DNA of 44,723 bases, from assembly GCA_020434365.1 (NCBI GenBank), contig JAGRAX010000005.1, positions 1 to 44,723 of the forward strand, read 5' to 3'. Shown here in pieces: positions 26,381-35,427 of this stretch. Source of the DNA: Bdellovibrionales bacterium (GTDB taxonomy: Bacteria; Bdellovibrionota_G; JALEGL01; JAGRMV01). A program made the translations under genes and the position numbers. Position 1 is the first letter of the stretch. Each line of letters starts with the position of its first letter. Below the pieces are notes generated by a model that was not told where the DNA came from, did not search any database, and saw only the letters and a program-made list of their open reading frames with translations.

Positions 26381-28846
26381 ATGAAACACACACAACATTT
26401 TTATCATCGTTTCGAAAAATTTCTACTTGCCGTTGTAGATCATCCATGGTGGAGCCTGGTAATTGTCACGATTACCCTGATACCGAGTTTGTATCTTTGC
26501 TTTCAGCTTTCCTTAAAGAGTGACTTCAAAACGCTTCTTCCACAAAAAACACCCAGCGTGATCACACTCAATCAACTCGTGCAACGCGTTGGAGGGCTCG
26601 GAAGTCTAATTATAGCCATAGAATCGAAAGATATTAAGGCGACAGAACATTTCATTGAAGACTTGGTCATAGAGCTTAAAAAGATGCCTCCGAAATATGT
26701 TCGCTTTTTGGAATATAACATTGAAGATGTTAAAAAATTTTATACTGACCACAAATACTTTTATATCGGACTCGAGGACTTGAAAAAAATCGAAGGTCGG
26801 CTCAAGAAGAAAATCGAATACGAAAAACTCAAACAAAACCCATTCTTTTTTGAAATTGATGAAGACAAGGTAAGTTTTGATTTGTCTGACATTGAAAAAA
26901 AATACGAAGGCGAAACAAGCTCGTATGATCATTATGTCGACGGATATTTTTTTTCAAAAGATCAAAACCTCGCGGTCATTTTGATTCAACCTTATGGAAC
27001 TGCTACCGGGGTCGATTTTTCAAAAAAACTACTAGAAGAGGTTCAAAGCCGCGTCAATCATCTTGACCCTTCCTCGTATCACCCTTCTCTGAAAGTTACC
27101 TATAGGGGAAAATATAAAAAAGTTCTGACTCAATATTCTCAAACTATTAATGATATCGTTTCAACCGTGGCCATCTGTTTTTTCTTGGTTGCCTTATCCT
27201 TATTTTTTTATTTTTATCGACTCAGAGTCATTTTTTTATTGGCTTTCTCTTTGGGAGTTGGAGTGGCCTGGACTTTTGGACTTTCAAAACTTGTCATCGG
27301 ATACCTCAACTCACAAACCGCCTTTTTGGGAAGTATCATCATTGGTAACGGAGTCAACACGGGGATTTTGCTTTTTGCCGCATACTATGAAGAACGAAAA
27401 AAGGGGCTGTCTTCTAAAGAGTCACTGCAAGAGGCCATCCTACAAACCTACAAACCAACCTTTATTGCAGCTTTTACAACGAGCATTGCTTTTGCGGCCT
27501 TAGGGTTTTCTCAAATCAAAGGCCTAAGTCACTTTGGTTTTATTGGTGGAATCGGAATGCTCTTTTGCTGGATTTCTAGTTTTATTTTTCTCCCAGCTTT
27601 AACGGCTTTGTGTGATCAAATCTATCCCATGATCAAGACACCTGACAACACGCCCTCACAATGGAAAAGTTTTTTTCAAGGACTTTATACTCTTATTGAA
27701 CGGGCTTCTCTCCCGATTCTGTCTCTGGGAATGATTACAATATGTGTATCACTCTACCTTTTCTTTCAATTCATTCCTCAGGCCATGGAGTATGATTTTT
27801 CGAAATTAAAAACCAATTTCGAAGTCTCCGAAGAGATCAGACGTATCGATAGAAAAATGAAAGAAATCTTTCCAGACAGTCTTACTCCTTCTATTCTTTT
27901 GATACCTAAAAACAAAGAGACAGGATCTATATGTGAAGAGGTCATGCATAAAGAAGATGCCTTTCCTGAAAGTGAGCGCACCATCGCATCTTGTTCAACT
28001 CTAGATTCCTATCTTCCTGAGCAACAAGACGAAAAAATGGCCATTCACAAAGATATCAGAAAACTTCTTGATGATGGCTCTATAGGTTTTCTTGAAGATA
28101 AATACAAAAATGATCTTAAAGATTTCAAAAAAGCTGTCAATCTGGATAAAGTTGAAACTCAAGACCTACCAATGAGTATACGAAGAAAATTTCAAGAACT
28201 CGACGGTACTGCTGGAAAAATTGTGTATGTGTTCCCGAAACACAATGCTAATCTAAACAATGGAAAAAAATTGATTCAGTTCTCTGATGCGTTATCAAAC
28301 GTTCGACTTGATGACCAAACTACCGTGCGCATGTCTGGAGAATCAGCGATCTTTGCAGACCTTCTCAGAGCCATCAAACGCGACGGTCCTCTCACCACCT
28401 TGATTTCTTTCATATTTGTTTCCATTTTTATCTTTTTGAATTTGCGAAACCTATCGGCTTCAATATATGTACTTTCAGGACTATTGCTTGGCATGATCAT
28501 TATGTTTGGGATCGAGTCGTGGCTTGACATTAAACTCAACTTTTTTAATTTCATCGCCTTGCCCGTTACTTTTGGAATCGGTGTAGATTACTCTGTAAAC
28601 GTATATCTAAAATATCGCCGCAAAAACTATCAAAGCGTTCAAAAGACCCTCTACTCTTTAGGTGGGGCTGTAGCATTATGTTCCATCACTACTATCATAG
28701 GCTATATTTCCTTAACTCAAGCTTCAAGTCAGGCGCTTGCGTCTTTTGGTTGGTTGGCTTTGATCGGTGAAATCTCTTGTATTCTTTCAGGACTTCTTTT
28801 TATGCCTGCTGTATTATACGTTTTGGAACCAAAGAATAAGAAATAG
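26381..28846 (+). CDS. MMPL/RND-superfamily exporter (HpnN-like)
   Basis: 821 residues with the two-fold RND layout: one helix at about 18-40, a large periplasmic loop, six helices (about 250-420), a seventh helix near 440-465, a second loop, and five helices to the end. Motifs include LKSDFKTLLPQKTPSVI, FLGSIIIGNGVNTGILLFAAYYEERKKG and LPVTFGIGVDYSVNVYLKYR, typical of RND helices carrying the proton relay. The family moves lipids and hydrophobic molecules; HpnN moves hopanoids to the outer membrane. Identification as HpnN rests on size, architecture and the divergent HpnO-like gene, and is inference. No ribosome-binding site is clear. Its terminator lies within the convergent gene. Confidence 0.86.
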   Translation: MKHTQHFYHRFEKFLLAVVDHPWWSLVIVTITLIPSLYLCFQLSLKSDFKTLLPQKTPSVITLNQLVQRVGGLGSLIIAIESKDIKATEHFIEDLVIELKKMPPKYVRFLEYNIEDVKKFYTDHKYFYIGLEDLKKIEGRLKKKIEYEKLKQNPFFFEIDEDKVSFDLSDIEKKYEGETSSYDHYVDGYFFSKDQNLAVILIQPYGTATGVDFSKKLLEEVQSRVNHLDPSSYHPSLKVTYRGKYKKVLTQYSQTINDIVSTVAICFFLVALSLFFYFYRLRVIFLLAFSLGVGVAWTFGLSKLVIGYLNSQTAFLGSIIIGNGVNTGILLFAAYYEERKKGLSSKESLQEAILQTYKPTFIAAFTTSIAFAALGFSQIKGLSHFGFIGGIGMLFCWISSFIFLPALTALCDQIYPMIKTPDNTPSQWKSFFQGLYTLIERASLPILSLGMITICVSLYLFFQFIPQAMEYDFSKLKTNFEVSEEIRRIDRKMKEIFPDSLTPSILLIPKNKETGSICEEVMHKEDAFPESERTIASCSTLDSYLPEQQDEKMAIHKDIRKLLDDGSIGFLEDKYKNDLKDFKKAVNLDKVETQDLPMSIRRKFQELDGTAGKIVYVFPKHNANLNNGKKLIQFSDALSNVRLDDQTTVRMSGESAIFADLLRAIKRDGPLTTLISFIFVSIFIFLNLRNLSASIYVLSGLLLGMIIMFGIESWLDIKLNFFNFIALPVTFGIGVDYSVNVYLKYRRKNYQSVQKTLYSLGGAVALCSITTIIGYISLTQASSQALASFGWLALIGEISCILSGLLFMPAVLYVLEPKNKK

Positions 28847-28856
28847 GTCGATTAGA

Positions 28857-29822
28857 TCACAAGACATGAACCACATTAAGTGGTTTTTTTTTATCAGATT
28901 CTTCTGTAATTTTTTCATACACTGACAAAATAATCTCTCGATACCAGGAAGGACTATTGTAGGCTTTCAGTGATTTCTCGATATCTTTTGAAAAACCTTT
29001 CTTTTGAAGCTCAATTGAAGTGAGTTCAATGGCATCTTCCCACCTCCATAGATCATATTTTTTCTTTCCTAAAATGGGCAAAAGCGTAGACGGCATAAAC
29101 TGTGAATATCCGATGGCACCAGCCCAAGAACCTTCAATCGTTATATACTTATTCTGATCCCATTCCAGTTTTTCTCCAATCGAAAAAAATGCCTGAACAT
29201 GCTCTGACCAATCGAGCCCTATTTTTTTCATGCGTGTATCCCAATCGATACTTTTCCAATCTTTCTGTTTTCTACCCAAAGACTTTGCTCGACTTTCTTG
29301 GCTTTTATATTTTTTTTCTGCTTCTTTTTGAACCAGAGGAAGTGCCCATCTTCTAAAGTCATCATTGACAAATATCGCAAGGCTCATAAGGCTGGCCAAT
29401 GTTGGATATGTTTTAAGTACTGGAGAACCGTACAGAGTTTCCAACCAAAGCAAAGAAGCCACGATTTCTCGGCTCACACCTGTTTCATTTTCAATTCGAT
29501 CAAATGATTTTTTATTTTCGGACAAAAAAGATCTGACTTTCTCAAGTGATGTTTTGGTGGTGTACCCTTGTTGAATATCTTGTTTCGGAGGTAAAGATTG
29601 TATGCTTAGAGCTTTCATTCGGCTCGCATCTGGCTGAAACGATACTGAAGACGTGAGAAGTGCTTTGGAGCAAACATTTTTGATTGCTCCAGTACAATAC
29701 TCCTTAACCCAAGCTTCCTTGCTTTGCTTCCACAGATTTTCTTTGGGAACAATGAGGTTTTCTGCCAGAGCAAATGATGAAAATCCAATATAAAAGATAA
29801 AAAGGAGAAACGTGCTTATTAT
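28857..29822 (-). CDS. MltB-like lytic transglycosylase with signal peptide and non-standard ATA start
   Basis: Cleaves glycan strands in the periplasm. Family 103-type features: SREIVASLLWLETLYGSP (catalytic Glu at about 128) and SWAGAIGYSQFMPSTLLP, the MltB signature. The first ATG in frame (29618) would leave no signal sequence. Upstream the same frame stays open and encodes ISTFLLFIFYIGFSSFALA followed by ENLIVPKENLW, a convincing signal peptide with an ALA cleavage site. Its N-terminus coincides with the DUF309 stop, where the sequence reads ATAA instead of the expected ATGA overlap. So the start is either ATA, coupled to the upstream gene, or an ATG lost by one base change (or sequencing error) at 29820. 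If only the 29618 start works the protein would not be exported. Confidence 0.78.
   Translation of the reverse strand: MISTFLLFIFYIGFSSFALAENLIVPKENLWKQSKEAWVKEYCTGAIKNVCSKALLTSSVSFQPDASRMKALSIQSLPPKQDIQQGYTTKTSLEKVRSFLSENKKSFDRIENETGVSREIVASLLWLETLYGSPVLKTYPTLASLMSLAIFVNDDFRRWALPLVQKEAEKKYKSQESRAKSLGRKQKDWKSIDWDTRMKKIGLDWSEHVQAFFSIGEKLEWDQNKYITIEGSWAGAIGYSQFMPSTLLPILGKKKYDLWRWEDAIELTSIELQKKGFSKDIEKSLKAYNSPSWYREIILSVYEKITEESDKKKPLNVVHVL
28869..28892 (+). terminator. Intrinsic terminator of the MMPL gene inside the convergent coding end
   Basis: AACCAC (28869-28874), loop ATTAA, GTGGTT (28880-28885), followed by a T run to 28892. It lies in the last codons of the transglycosylase gene on the opposite strand, 23 bp after the MMPL stop. 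Confidence 0.8.
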
Positions 29823-30181
29823 GACAAAATGATCTTGGGCAATGATTTTGCTGCAATGTCGACATTTTCGTCGGCTACATTCTGATAAACGATATGTGAT
29901 TCTGAAAGTAATGTTTGTACGTCCAATCCCAATATAATCTTTTTGTAAGGTTGCAATAACTCCAAAGCCTTTTCAAAAATCTTTTTTGATCCCTTACCAT
30001 TGCCTTCCATAAGGTGGTAAAAAGACACCGCCAACTGGATCAATCCACCATAGAAATTTTTCAACTCACTTTCTTCGTGCAGCCAGATCTCATCGAGCGT
30101 GGTCTGCGCAGACATGAATTTTCCATGGTTAAAGTATTCAATAAAGAGCAAATAGCGATCGGGGTAGTCCATCCCCCACAT
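29819..30181 (-). CDS. DUF309 protein
   Basis: 120 residues. The pattern RYLLFIEYFNHGKFMSAQTTLDEIWL then KNFYGGLIQLAVSFYHLMEGNGKGSKKIFEKALELLQPY is the DUF309 helical fold, a small soluble protein of unknown function; in this copy the usual EAHEVLE-like acidic motif is modified to SAQTTLDEIW. The start ATG at 30181 lies 23 bp after the stop of the HD-GYP gene, suggesting one operon. Its stop codon overlaps the (ATA) start region of the transglycosylase. Confidence 0.85.
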   Translation of the reverse strand: MWGMDYPDRYLLFIEYFNHGKFMSAQTTLDEIWLHEESELKNFYGGLIQLAVSFYHLMEGNGKGSKKIFEKALELLQPYKKIILGLDVQTLLSESHIVYQNVADENVDIAAKSLPKIILS

Positions 30182-30204
30182 TGTATGAATTTATTCCAAG
30201 AACA

Positions 30205-31233
30205 TCAAGCTGCTTGCGCTTCTTTCACACTTTGTTCCAGATCTTCTCGTGAAATGAGCTTCTCATCCACAAGCACCTCAAGAAGCGTATCTACAACATC
30301 CTCTCGAAACTGAGTACCTCGCACACGAGCAACTTCTTTTACGATTTCTTTTACTTCCCAGGGCTCTTTGTAAGGTCTTTTTGAGCTCAAAGCCTCATAA
30401 AAGTCGGCCATTGCAACAATACTGGAAAGCAGGGGAATCTCATCGGCTTTCAAACCTCTTGGATATCCCTTTCCATCTGGTCTCTCGTGGTGGTCTCTTG
30501 CCATCGAAGCAAGCTCCGCCAGTTGAGGAATGCTTTCTAAAAGATCTCCCCCTCTTCCAGGATGCGTCATAATAATTTTCCGTTCTAAGGCGGTCAATCT
30601 CCCGGGTTTTTTGAGAATGTCATCTGGAATGCTGATTTTTCCGATGTCATGCAATAATGCTCCTTCCCTGAGCTGCACCATCTCATGATCACTTAAGTTA
30701 TATTTTTTTCCAATTTTAATGGACCATTCCTGAACTCGAAAAGAATGACGATGTGTATGTCCGTCCTTATCATCAATCAATTTGGCCAAAAGTTGAATGG
30801 TTCCTTCCCGATACCCATTTTTTACCTTATCGAGGTAATGCTCTTGAATCGCAGAAAAAAGCATCTGCTTCATTTCGTGCGAGGAAAAATCGACAGGTTT
30901 TTCTAGGAATTCCCAGAACAACCCTTTTCGAACGGACTCTATCGCCAAACTTTTGGTCGCATTTCCAGTCAGCATGATACAGGTAAGGTAAGGAGAGATC
31001 TTTTTGGCCTTTTCAGCCAGTTCTAGACCCGTCATTTTGGGCGTGACTTGGTCTACAATCATCACCGCAATGTCTGGATCCGTTTCAACCATTTCCAAAG
31101 CCTTGGTAGGAAACTCAGAAGTAAGAATCGAGAAATCACCCTCTACGTGAACCTGAAATCCGACTAGGTTATCGATCTCATCATCCACATAAAGAATCTT
31201 GGCATTACTATATTTTAATTTACTCTTCTCCAT
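30205..31233 (-). CDS. Response regulator with HD-GYP cyclic-di-GMP phosphodiesterase domain
   Basis: 342 residues. Receiver domain 10-125: acidic pocket D17-D18-E19, phospho-acceptor Asp61 (MIVDQVTPKMTG), Thr at LTGN, Lys at EKP. HD-GYP domain 145-330: HDIGK with HD at 195-196, HPGRGGDLLE, DHHERPDGKGYPRG (HHE 248-250, GYP 256-258) and MADFYEALSSKRPYKE. All metal and GYP residues are present, so hydrolysis of c-di-GMP is expected. The frame is open to a TTG at 31242, but ATG 31233 is the better start. No partner histidine kinase is adjacent. Confidence 0.94.
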   Translation of the reverse strand: MEKSKLKYSNAKILYVDDEIDNLVGFQVHVEGDFSILTSEFPTKALEMVETDPDIAVMIVDQVTPKMTGLELAEKAKKISPYLTCIMLTGNATKSLAIESVRKGLFWEFLEKPVDFSSHEMKQMLFSAIQEHYLDKVKNGYREGTIQLLAKLIDDKDGHTHRHSFRVQEWSIKIGKKYNLSDHEMVQLREGALLHDIGKISIPDDILKKPGRLTALERKIIMTHPGRGGDLLESIPQLAELASMARDHHERPDGKGYPRGLKADEIPLLSSIVAMADFYEALSSKRPYKEPWEVKEIVKEVARVRGTQFREDVVDTLLEVLVDEKLISREDLEQSVKEAQAA

Positions 31234-31242
31234 GAAACTCAA

Positions 31243-31530
31243 CCTTAGGTAATATAAACAAGGTCTTTCGACTCTTTAATAGTACAACAGAGAAGAAAAA
31301 CATCGCAAGAAAAAAAATAACAATAATTTACACTTTTTACGTTTCAAAGGAAACAATCGTTCATAGTTATGAATAAAATAATAATATCAATGTATTAAAT
31401 ATAATTAAAATAACTACAATAGTTACGTATTTGGAATAAAAATAGTTTTATCGTCACTTTCTTATATACCAGGAGACGAGGATAGAATTTCTTTACAAGG
31501 AGACAGGACTTCCATATTTGAGTAGGGGCA
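31243..31530. other. AT-rich divergent regulatory region with three dyads
   Basis: 288 bp without a gene, between the HD-GYP and NfeD genes. It is markedly more AT-rich than its neighbours and holds three short inverted repeats: GTTTC-AAAG-GAAAC (31341-31354), TTCATA-GT-TATGAA (31360-31373) and TAACTA-CAA-TAGTTA (31411-31425). A candidate minus-strand promoter TTAAAG-17-TATATT lies at 31251-31279. The plus-strand end carries two purine-rich stretches (AGGAGACGAGG, AAGGAGACAGG) before the real ribosome-binding site of the NfeD gene. Confidence 0.55.
31251..31279 (-). promoter_or_regulatory. Possible promoter of the HD-GYP operon
   Basis: Minus-strand TTAAAG (plus 31274-31279) and TATATT (31251-31256) with a 17-nt spacer. 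The -10 matches consensus at five of six positions, the -35 at three. The ATG at 31233 is about 18 nt downstream. Confidence 0.35.
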
Positions 31531-32853
31531 ATGCATGCGCGCTTCCTATATTTTTGTGCCTTCCTTTTTTCTATCTTGTTTGGAACCTACAGTTTGTTGC
31601 ATGCTGATTCTAGCTCTCCCTCCTATATATATAGAGTAAAAATTCAGGGTGCTATTCACGAGGGAACCTACAGCATTTTAGAGAAGGCTTGTAAGGATAT
31701 CGAACAGGAAAAAGCCTGGGGCCTCCTCATTGAGATGGACACACCTGGAGGCACTCTGGAAGCGACCCGAAAAATCGTCAAACTCATGCTGGGTAGCTCT
31801 TTTCCCATCATTGTATATGTTTCGCCTTCGGGTTCAAGAGCAGGGTCTGCGGGAACCTTTATTACCCTAGCAGCTTATATCGCCGCCATGGCCCCTGGAA
31901 CCAATATTGGCGCGGCACACCCGGTAACAGTCACAGGAAAAGATCCCGAGGCCGAAAGCGGGAAGCATATGGGGGAAAAAATAGAGAACGATACCCTGGC
32001 CTTTGTATCTTCCATTGCCCAAATCAGAAATCGAAATGTAGAGTGGGCCAAGGATTCCGTCAAAAACAGTGCCTCCATAACCTCTGAAGAAGCTCTCCGC
32101 CTAGATGTCATTGATATCGTCAGCAAAGACACGGCACAGCTTTTACGGGACATTCATGGACGTTCAATCAAGCTCGGTGACAAAATGACTGTGCTCGACA
32201 CATCGAATCTGCAAATCAAAGATCTCGAGCTCTCATGGAAAATGAAGTTTTTCAATTTCATTGCTCACCCTACACTTGTTTTTGCCTTTTTGGCCATCGC
32301 CGGACTCGGATTTTATCTTGAATTCTCGCATCCTGGTCTCATTTTCCCTTCGGTCATTGGTGGCGTCTCTTTGATATTTTTCTTGATTGCTTCGAGCCTT
32401 ATTCCTTTAAACAGTTTGGGAATTTTTTTGATGATTTTGGCCTTTGCATGCTTTATCGCTGAAGTTTTCGTTGTATCCTTTGGTCTACTTACCATTGCGG
32501 GCGCGGCGCTTTTGACATTGGGCGGTATATTTCTTTTTGATGCTTCGAGTTCAGATTTCTCCATCCCTGTTCATTTTCTTATAAGCATATCTATTGGGTG
32601 CTCATTGGTGGGCCTGATCATTGCCTACGCTTTGGGAAAAACTTTTTCTATCAAACAACAAACCGGCAATGAAGTCATGATCGGAGCCCGTGCCAAGGTC
32701 ATTCAAAGCATTGGACCCCATCAAGGAAAAATTTTCTTGATGGGTGAGTTTTGGGAAGCTCGGTCCAAAGAAGCGATTGAAGAGGGACAAGAGGTAGAAA
32801 TTCTGTCGATAAATCATTTGATCGCAGAAGTAAAACAAGTTAGTAGTTCGTAA
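31531..32853 (+). CDS. nfeD: NfeD-type membrane-bound serine protease (ClpP-class)
   Basis: 440 residues. Signal peptide (cleavage near LLHA-D), then a ClpP-fold protease domain: [19 protein letters not shown], catalytic Ser106 in [22 protein letters not shown], and probable general-base Lys150 (GEKIENDT). Four to five membrane helices (about 240-380) follow, then a C-terminal OB-like NfeD domain ([32 protein letters not shown]). This is the long NfeD1b form. The archaeal homologue cuts its stomatin partner; the same pairing is seen here, as a slipin gene follows after 28 bp. ATG 31531 has GTAGGGGCA just upstream. An earlier part of the leader contains two other purine-rich stretches. Confidence 0.94.
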   Translation: MHARFLYFCAFLFSILFGTYSLLHADSSSPSYIYRVKIQGAIHEGTYSILEKACKDIEQEKAWGLLIEMDTPGGTLEATRKIVKLMLGSSFPIIVYVSPSGSRAGSAGTFITLAAYIAAMAPGTNIGAAHPVTVTGKDPEAESGKHMGEKIENDTLAFVSSIAQIRNRNVEWAKDSVKNSASITSEEALRLDVIDIVSKDTAQLLRDIHGRSIKLGDKMTVLDTSNLQIKDLELSWKMKFFNFIAHPTLVFAFLAIAGLGFYLEFSHPGLIFPSVIGGVSLIFFLIASSLIPLNSLGIFLMILAFACFIAEVFVVSFGLLTIAGAALLTLGGIFLFDASSSDFSIPVHFLISISIGCSLVGLIIAYALGKTFSIKQQTGNEVMIGARAKVIQSIGPHQGKIFLMGEFWEARSKEAIEEGQEVEILSINHLIAEVKQVSSS

Positions 32854-32881
32854 ACACAGGCTCACAAAAGGAGATATTGTC

Positions 32882-33616
32882 ATGACCTTATTTTGGATTT
32901 TTATACCCCTATTCTTTGTCATCAGTGGATTTAGAATCATCATGGAATATGAACGAGGCGTGATTTTTCGTTTGGGTCGACTGTCCAGTGTAAAGAAAGC
33001 AGGTGTCAACTGGATCATTCCATTCGTTGATAAAATGATTAAGGTTTCAATGAGAACCGTCACCATGGACATTCCACCCCAAGATGTGATCACCAAAGAC
33101 AACGTCTCCCTCAAAGTCAATGCAGTTGTTTACTTTAGAGTACTCGAGGCAGACAAAGCCATTTTGCAAGTGGAAGACTATTTGTATGCAACCAGCCAGC
33201 TTGCACAAACTACTTTGAGATCTGCGCTGGGCCAACATGACTTAGATGAGCTTCTTTCAGACCGAGATCAACTTAATATTCAACTTCAAGACATCTTGGA
33301 TAAACAAACCGATATCTGGGGAATCAAAGTCAGCCTCGTTGAAATCAAACATATCGACCTTCCTGAAGAAATGAGACGTGCAATGGCCAAGCAGGCTGAA
33401 GCGGAAAGAGAGAGACGAGCCAAAGTCATTGCCGCTGATGGAGAATTTCAAGCCTCTGGGAAACTCAGAGAAGCCTCAGATGTCATTGCTCAGAGCCCCC
33501 ATGCCCTTCAGCTCAGATATCTACAAACTCTTGTTGAAATCGCTGGTGAAAACAACTCCACTACTGTATTCCCACTGCCCATTGACTTCTTAAAAACCTT
33601 TCTTAAGGAAAAGTAG
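32882..33616 (+). CDS. Slipin / stomatin-like SPFH-domain protein
   Basis: 244 residues. One N-terminal membrane hairpin ([16 protein letters not shown]), then the SPFH domain: [54 protein letters not shown] and [23 protein letters not shown] helical C-terminus with [22 protein letters not shown] and the oligomerisation tail follows. These proteins form membrane-domain scaffolds. A strong AAGGAGA site precedes ATG 32882. In operon with the NfeD protease, its likely processing partner. Confidence 0.94.
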   Translation: MTLFWIFIPLFFVISGFRIIMEYERGVIFRLGRLSSVKKAGVNWIIPFVDKMIKVSMRTVTMDIPPQDVITKDNVSLKVNAVVYFRVLEADKAILQVEDYLYATSQLAQTTLRSALGQHDLDELLSDRDQLNIQLQDILDKQTDIWGIKVSLVEIKHIDLPEEMRRAMAKQAEAERERRAKVIAADGEFQASGKLREASDVIAQSPHALQLRYLQTLVEIAGENNSTTVFPLPIDFLKTFLKEK

Positions 33617-33652
33617 TTTTCACACTGCGATGAGAAGTTCGGAGATAAGCTC

Positions 33653-34291
33653 GTGATAAATGATATGCCACAGTCAGGTTGGATCGAAGTGATCTGCGGA
33701 AGCATGTTCTCTGGAAAAACAGAAGAACTCATTCGCAGGGTCAAACGAGCAACAATTGCCAAACAAAAAGTGATTCTTTTTAAACCTCAGCTTGATCAAC
33801 GTTATGACGGAAAAAAAATTGTGAGTCACGACGACAATCGATTGGAAGCCGTTTCTGTCGCCGAGCCCAAAGATATGATCTCTCTATCTGAAGGTTTTGA
33901 TGTTATTGGAATTGATGAAGCGCAGTTTTTTCCTCCAAGCATTGTCTCTGTTTGTGAAACCTTGGCTTCCCAAGGGAAAAGAGTTGTAGTCTCTGGCTTA
34001 GATCAAGACTATTTAGGAAAGCCATTCGGAAGCATGCCGGAACTCTTGGCCATTGCGGAATACATTACCAAAAACCTTGCCATTTGTATGGCTTGCGGAA
34101 GTCCCGCGAATAAGAGCCAAAGACTAAGTGCCACGCAAGAGCAAGTTTTGTTGGGGGGGCATGATCGATATGAAGCACGTTGTCGAAATTGTTTTCGAAC
34201 TCAAGCTCAGCAACGCTCTCCAAGAGAAGAGTATACTGGACTCCAACATACCAATTCAGTCGCAATCAAAACCAGTACGCCTAGAGGATAG
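33653..34291 (+). CDS. tdk: Thymidine kinase (type II)
   Basis: Phosphorylates thymidine in the salvage pathway. Walker A GSMFSGKTEELI near residues 14-25, Walker B-like VIGIDEAQFF, lasso and zinc motifs: CMACG in the first knuckle and CRNC in RCRNCFRTQ for the second. 212 residues. Starts at GTG 33653, with GGAG 8 nt upstream; an ATG four codons later (33665) is an alternative. 36 bp after the slipin gene; linkage to it may be only positional. Confidence 0.94.
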   Translation: MINDMPQSGWIEVICGSMFSGKTEELIRRVKRATIAKQKVILFKPQLDQRYDGKKIVSHDDNRLEAVSVAEPKDMISLSEGFDVIGIDEAQFFPPSIVSVCETLASQGKRVVVSGLDQDYLGKPFGSMPELLAIAEYITKNLAICMACGSPANKSQRLSATQEQVLLGGHDRYEARCRNCFRTQAQQRSPREEYTGLQHTNSVAIKTSTPRG

Positions 34292-34375
34292 AAAAGATCA
34301 TATAAATTCAAATACTTTTATCTTCCTTCTTGATTTGTATGTATGCCCAACTATAGTGTCGACCAGAGGTAAATT

Positions 34376-34945
34376 ATGAATATACAACTAACAAAAAAAG
34401 CCGTGGAAAAAGTCCTTCAATTTATGGAAGCCCAGAGTGAATCGCAACATTTGAGACTCAGCGTTTCGGGCCAAACAGCTAAAGAATATTTATATCAATT
34501 TTTGCTAGATCAAGAGGTAAAAGAAAGTGACATCCTTGTGCCTCAAGAGTCATTTTCCGTTCTGATCCAAAAAGACGACCAGGAAAAACTTCATGGAGCA
34601 ACCATAGACTGGATTGAATCCGTTTCTGGTTCCGGGTTTCATGTTGAAAACCCCAACAAACCCACCAACAATTTGGATTCACCCATCGCAATCAAGGTGC
34701 AGGAGATCCTGGATCAAGATATCAATCCAGGTGTCGCCTCCCACGGAGGACACATTGAATTGTTGGATGTAATTGACGGTAGAGCCTATGTCAAAATGAG
34801 TGGAGGCTGCCAAGGATGTGGTTCAGCACAAGCTACATTGAAGGGTGGAGTGGAACAGAGAATCAAACAGCTGGTTCCTGAAATCCAAGAAGTCGTGGAT
34901 ACAACGGATCACGCAAGTGGCTCTAATCCCTATTATTCGTCTTGA
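34376..34945 (+). CDS. nfuA: Fe-S cluster carrier NfuA
   Basis: 189 residues. N-terminal half is a degenerate A-type (HesB/IscA-like) domain without its cysteines (MNIQLTKKAVEKVLQFMEA to VENPNKP). The C-terminal NifU domain starts at about 105 (IAIKVQEILDQDINPGVASHGGHIELLDV) and has the cluster-binding CxxC in GGCQGCGSAQATLKGGVE. This is the two-domain layout of NfuA, which carries 4Fe-4S clusters to target proteins. ATG 34376 is preceded by AGAGGTAAATT. The next gene begins 2 bp after its stop. Confidence 0.93.
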   Translation: MNIQLTKKAVEKVLQFMEAQSESQHLRLSVSGQTAKEYLYQFLLDQEVKESDILVPQESFSVLIQKDDQEKLHGATIDWIESVSGSGFHVENPNKPTNNLDSPIAIKVQEILDQDINPGVASHGGHIELLDVIDGRAYVKMSGGCQGCGSAQATLKGGVEQRIKQLVPEIQEVVDTTDHASGSNPYYSS

Positions 34946-34947
34946 TT

Positions 34948-35427
34948 ATGAAAAAAGTACTTTTTGTCTGCTTGGGAAATATCTGTAGATCTCCTACTGC
35001 TCATGGAGTCTTTGAAAAAAAAGTCCAGGATCGAAAGCTTCAAAGTCAATTGTCATGTGATTCTGCAGGAACAGCTTCTTATCATACAGGAGAGCTCCCA
35101 GATCCAAGGTCTAGAGAACATGCACAACATAGAGGCTACCTTCTTTCGAGTCGAGCCAGAAGCTTTGATCCTATGAAAGACTTTGAAGATTTTGACTTGA
35201 TTCTTACGATGGATGAAAGCAATAAAAAAAATGTACTTGCGCATGCTGATACTGAAGAGAAGCAAGCAAAGGTACGTCCCTTTGTGGAGTTTTGTCACAA
35301 TCATTTGGTCCGCGAAGTGCCTGACCCTTACTACAAAGGTGATGCAGGTTTTGAAGAAGTGTTAGACATTATAGAGGATGGCTGTGAAAACCTCATTTCT
35401 CACCTTCTAACAATGTCTAAAGCGTGA
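34948..35427 (+). CDS. Low-molecular-weight protein-tyrosine-phosphatase family
   Basis: 159 residues. The P-loop VCLGNICRSPTAHG (catalytic Cys near residue 9) is at the N-terminus and the general acid Asp in VPDPYYKG near the C-terminus; SAGTASYHTGELPDPRS is the usual loop between. Catalytically complete. The family covers phosphotyrosine, phosphoarginine and small-molecule phosphatases. Because the fructosamine-kinase-like gene overlaps its stop by 4 nt (GTGA), it may act as a ribulosamine- or erythrulosamine-5-phosphatase, as reported for homologues. Start is ATG 34948; an upstream TTG at 34942 would overlap nfuA. Confidence 0.94.
   Translation: MKKVLFVCLGNICRSPTAHGVFEKKVQDRKLQSQLSCDSAGTASYHTGELPDPRSREHAQHRGYLLSSRARSFDPMKDFEDFDLILTMDESNKKNVLAHADTEEKQAKVRPFVEFCHNHLVREVPDPYYKGDAGFEEVLDIIEDGCENLISHLLTMSKA

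Noticed and set aside
32602-33120. 172-codon minus-strand frame
   Set aside because: It lies entirely antisense to the end of the NfeD gene and the start of the slipin gene, both firmly identified; its sequence is low-information and matches no family.
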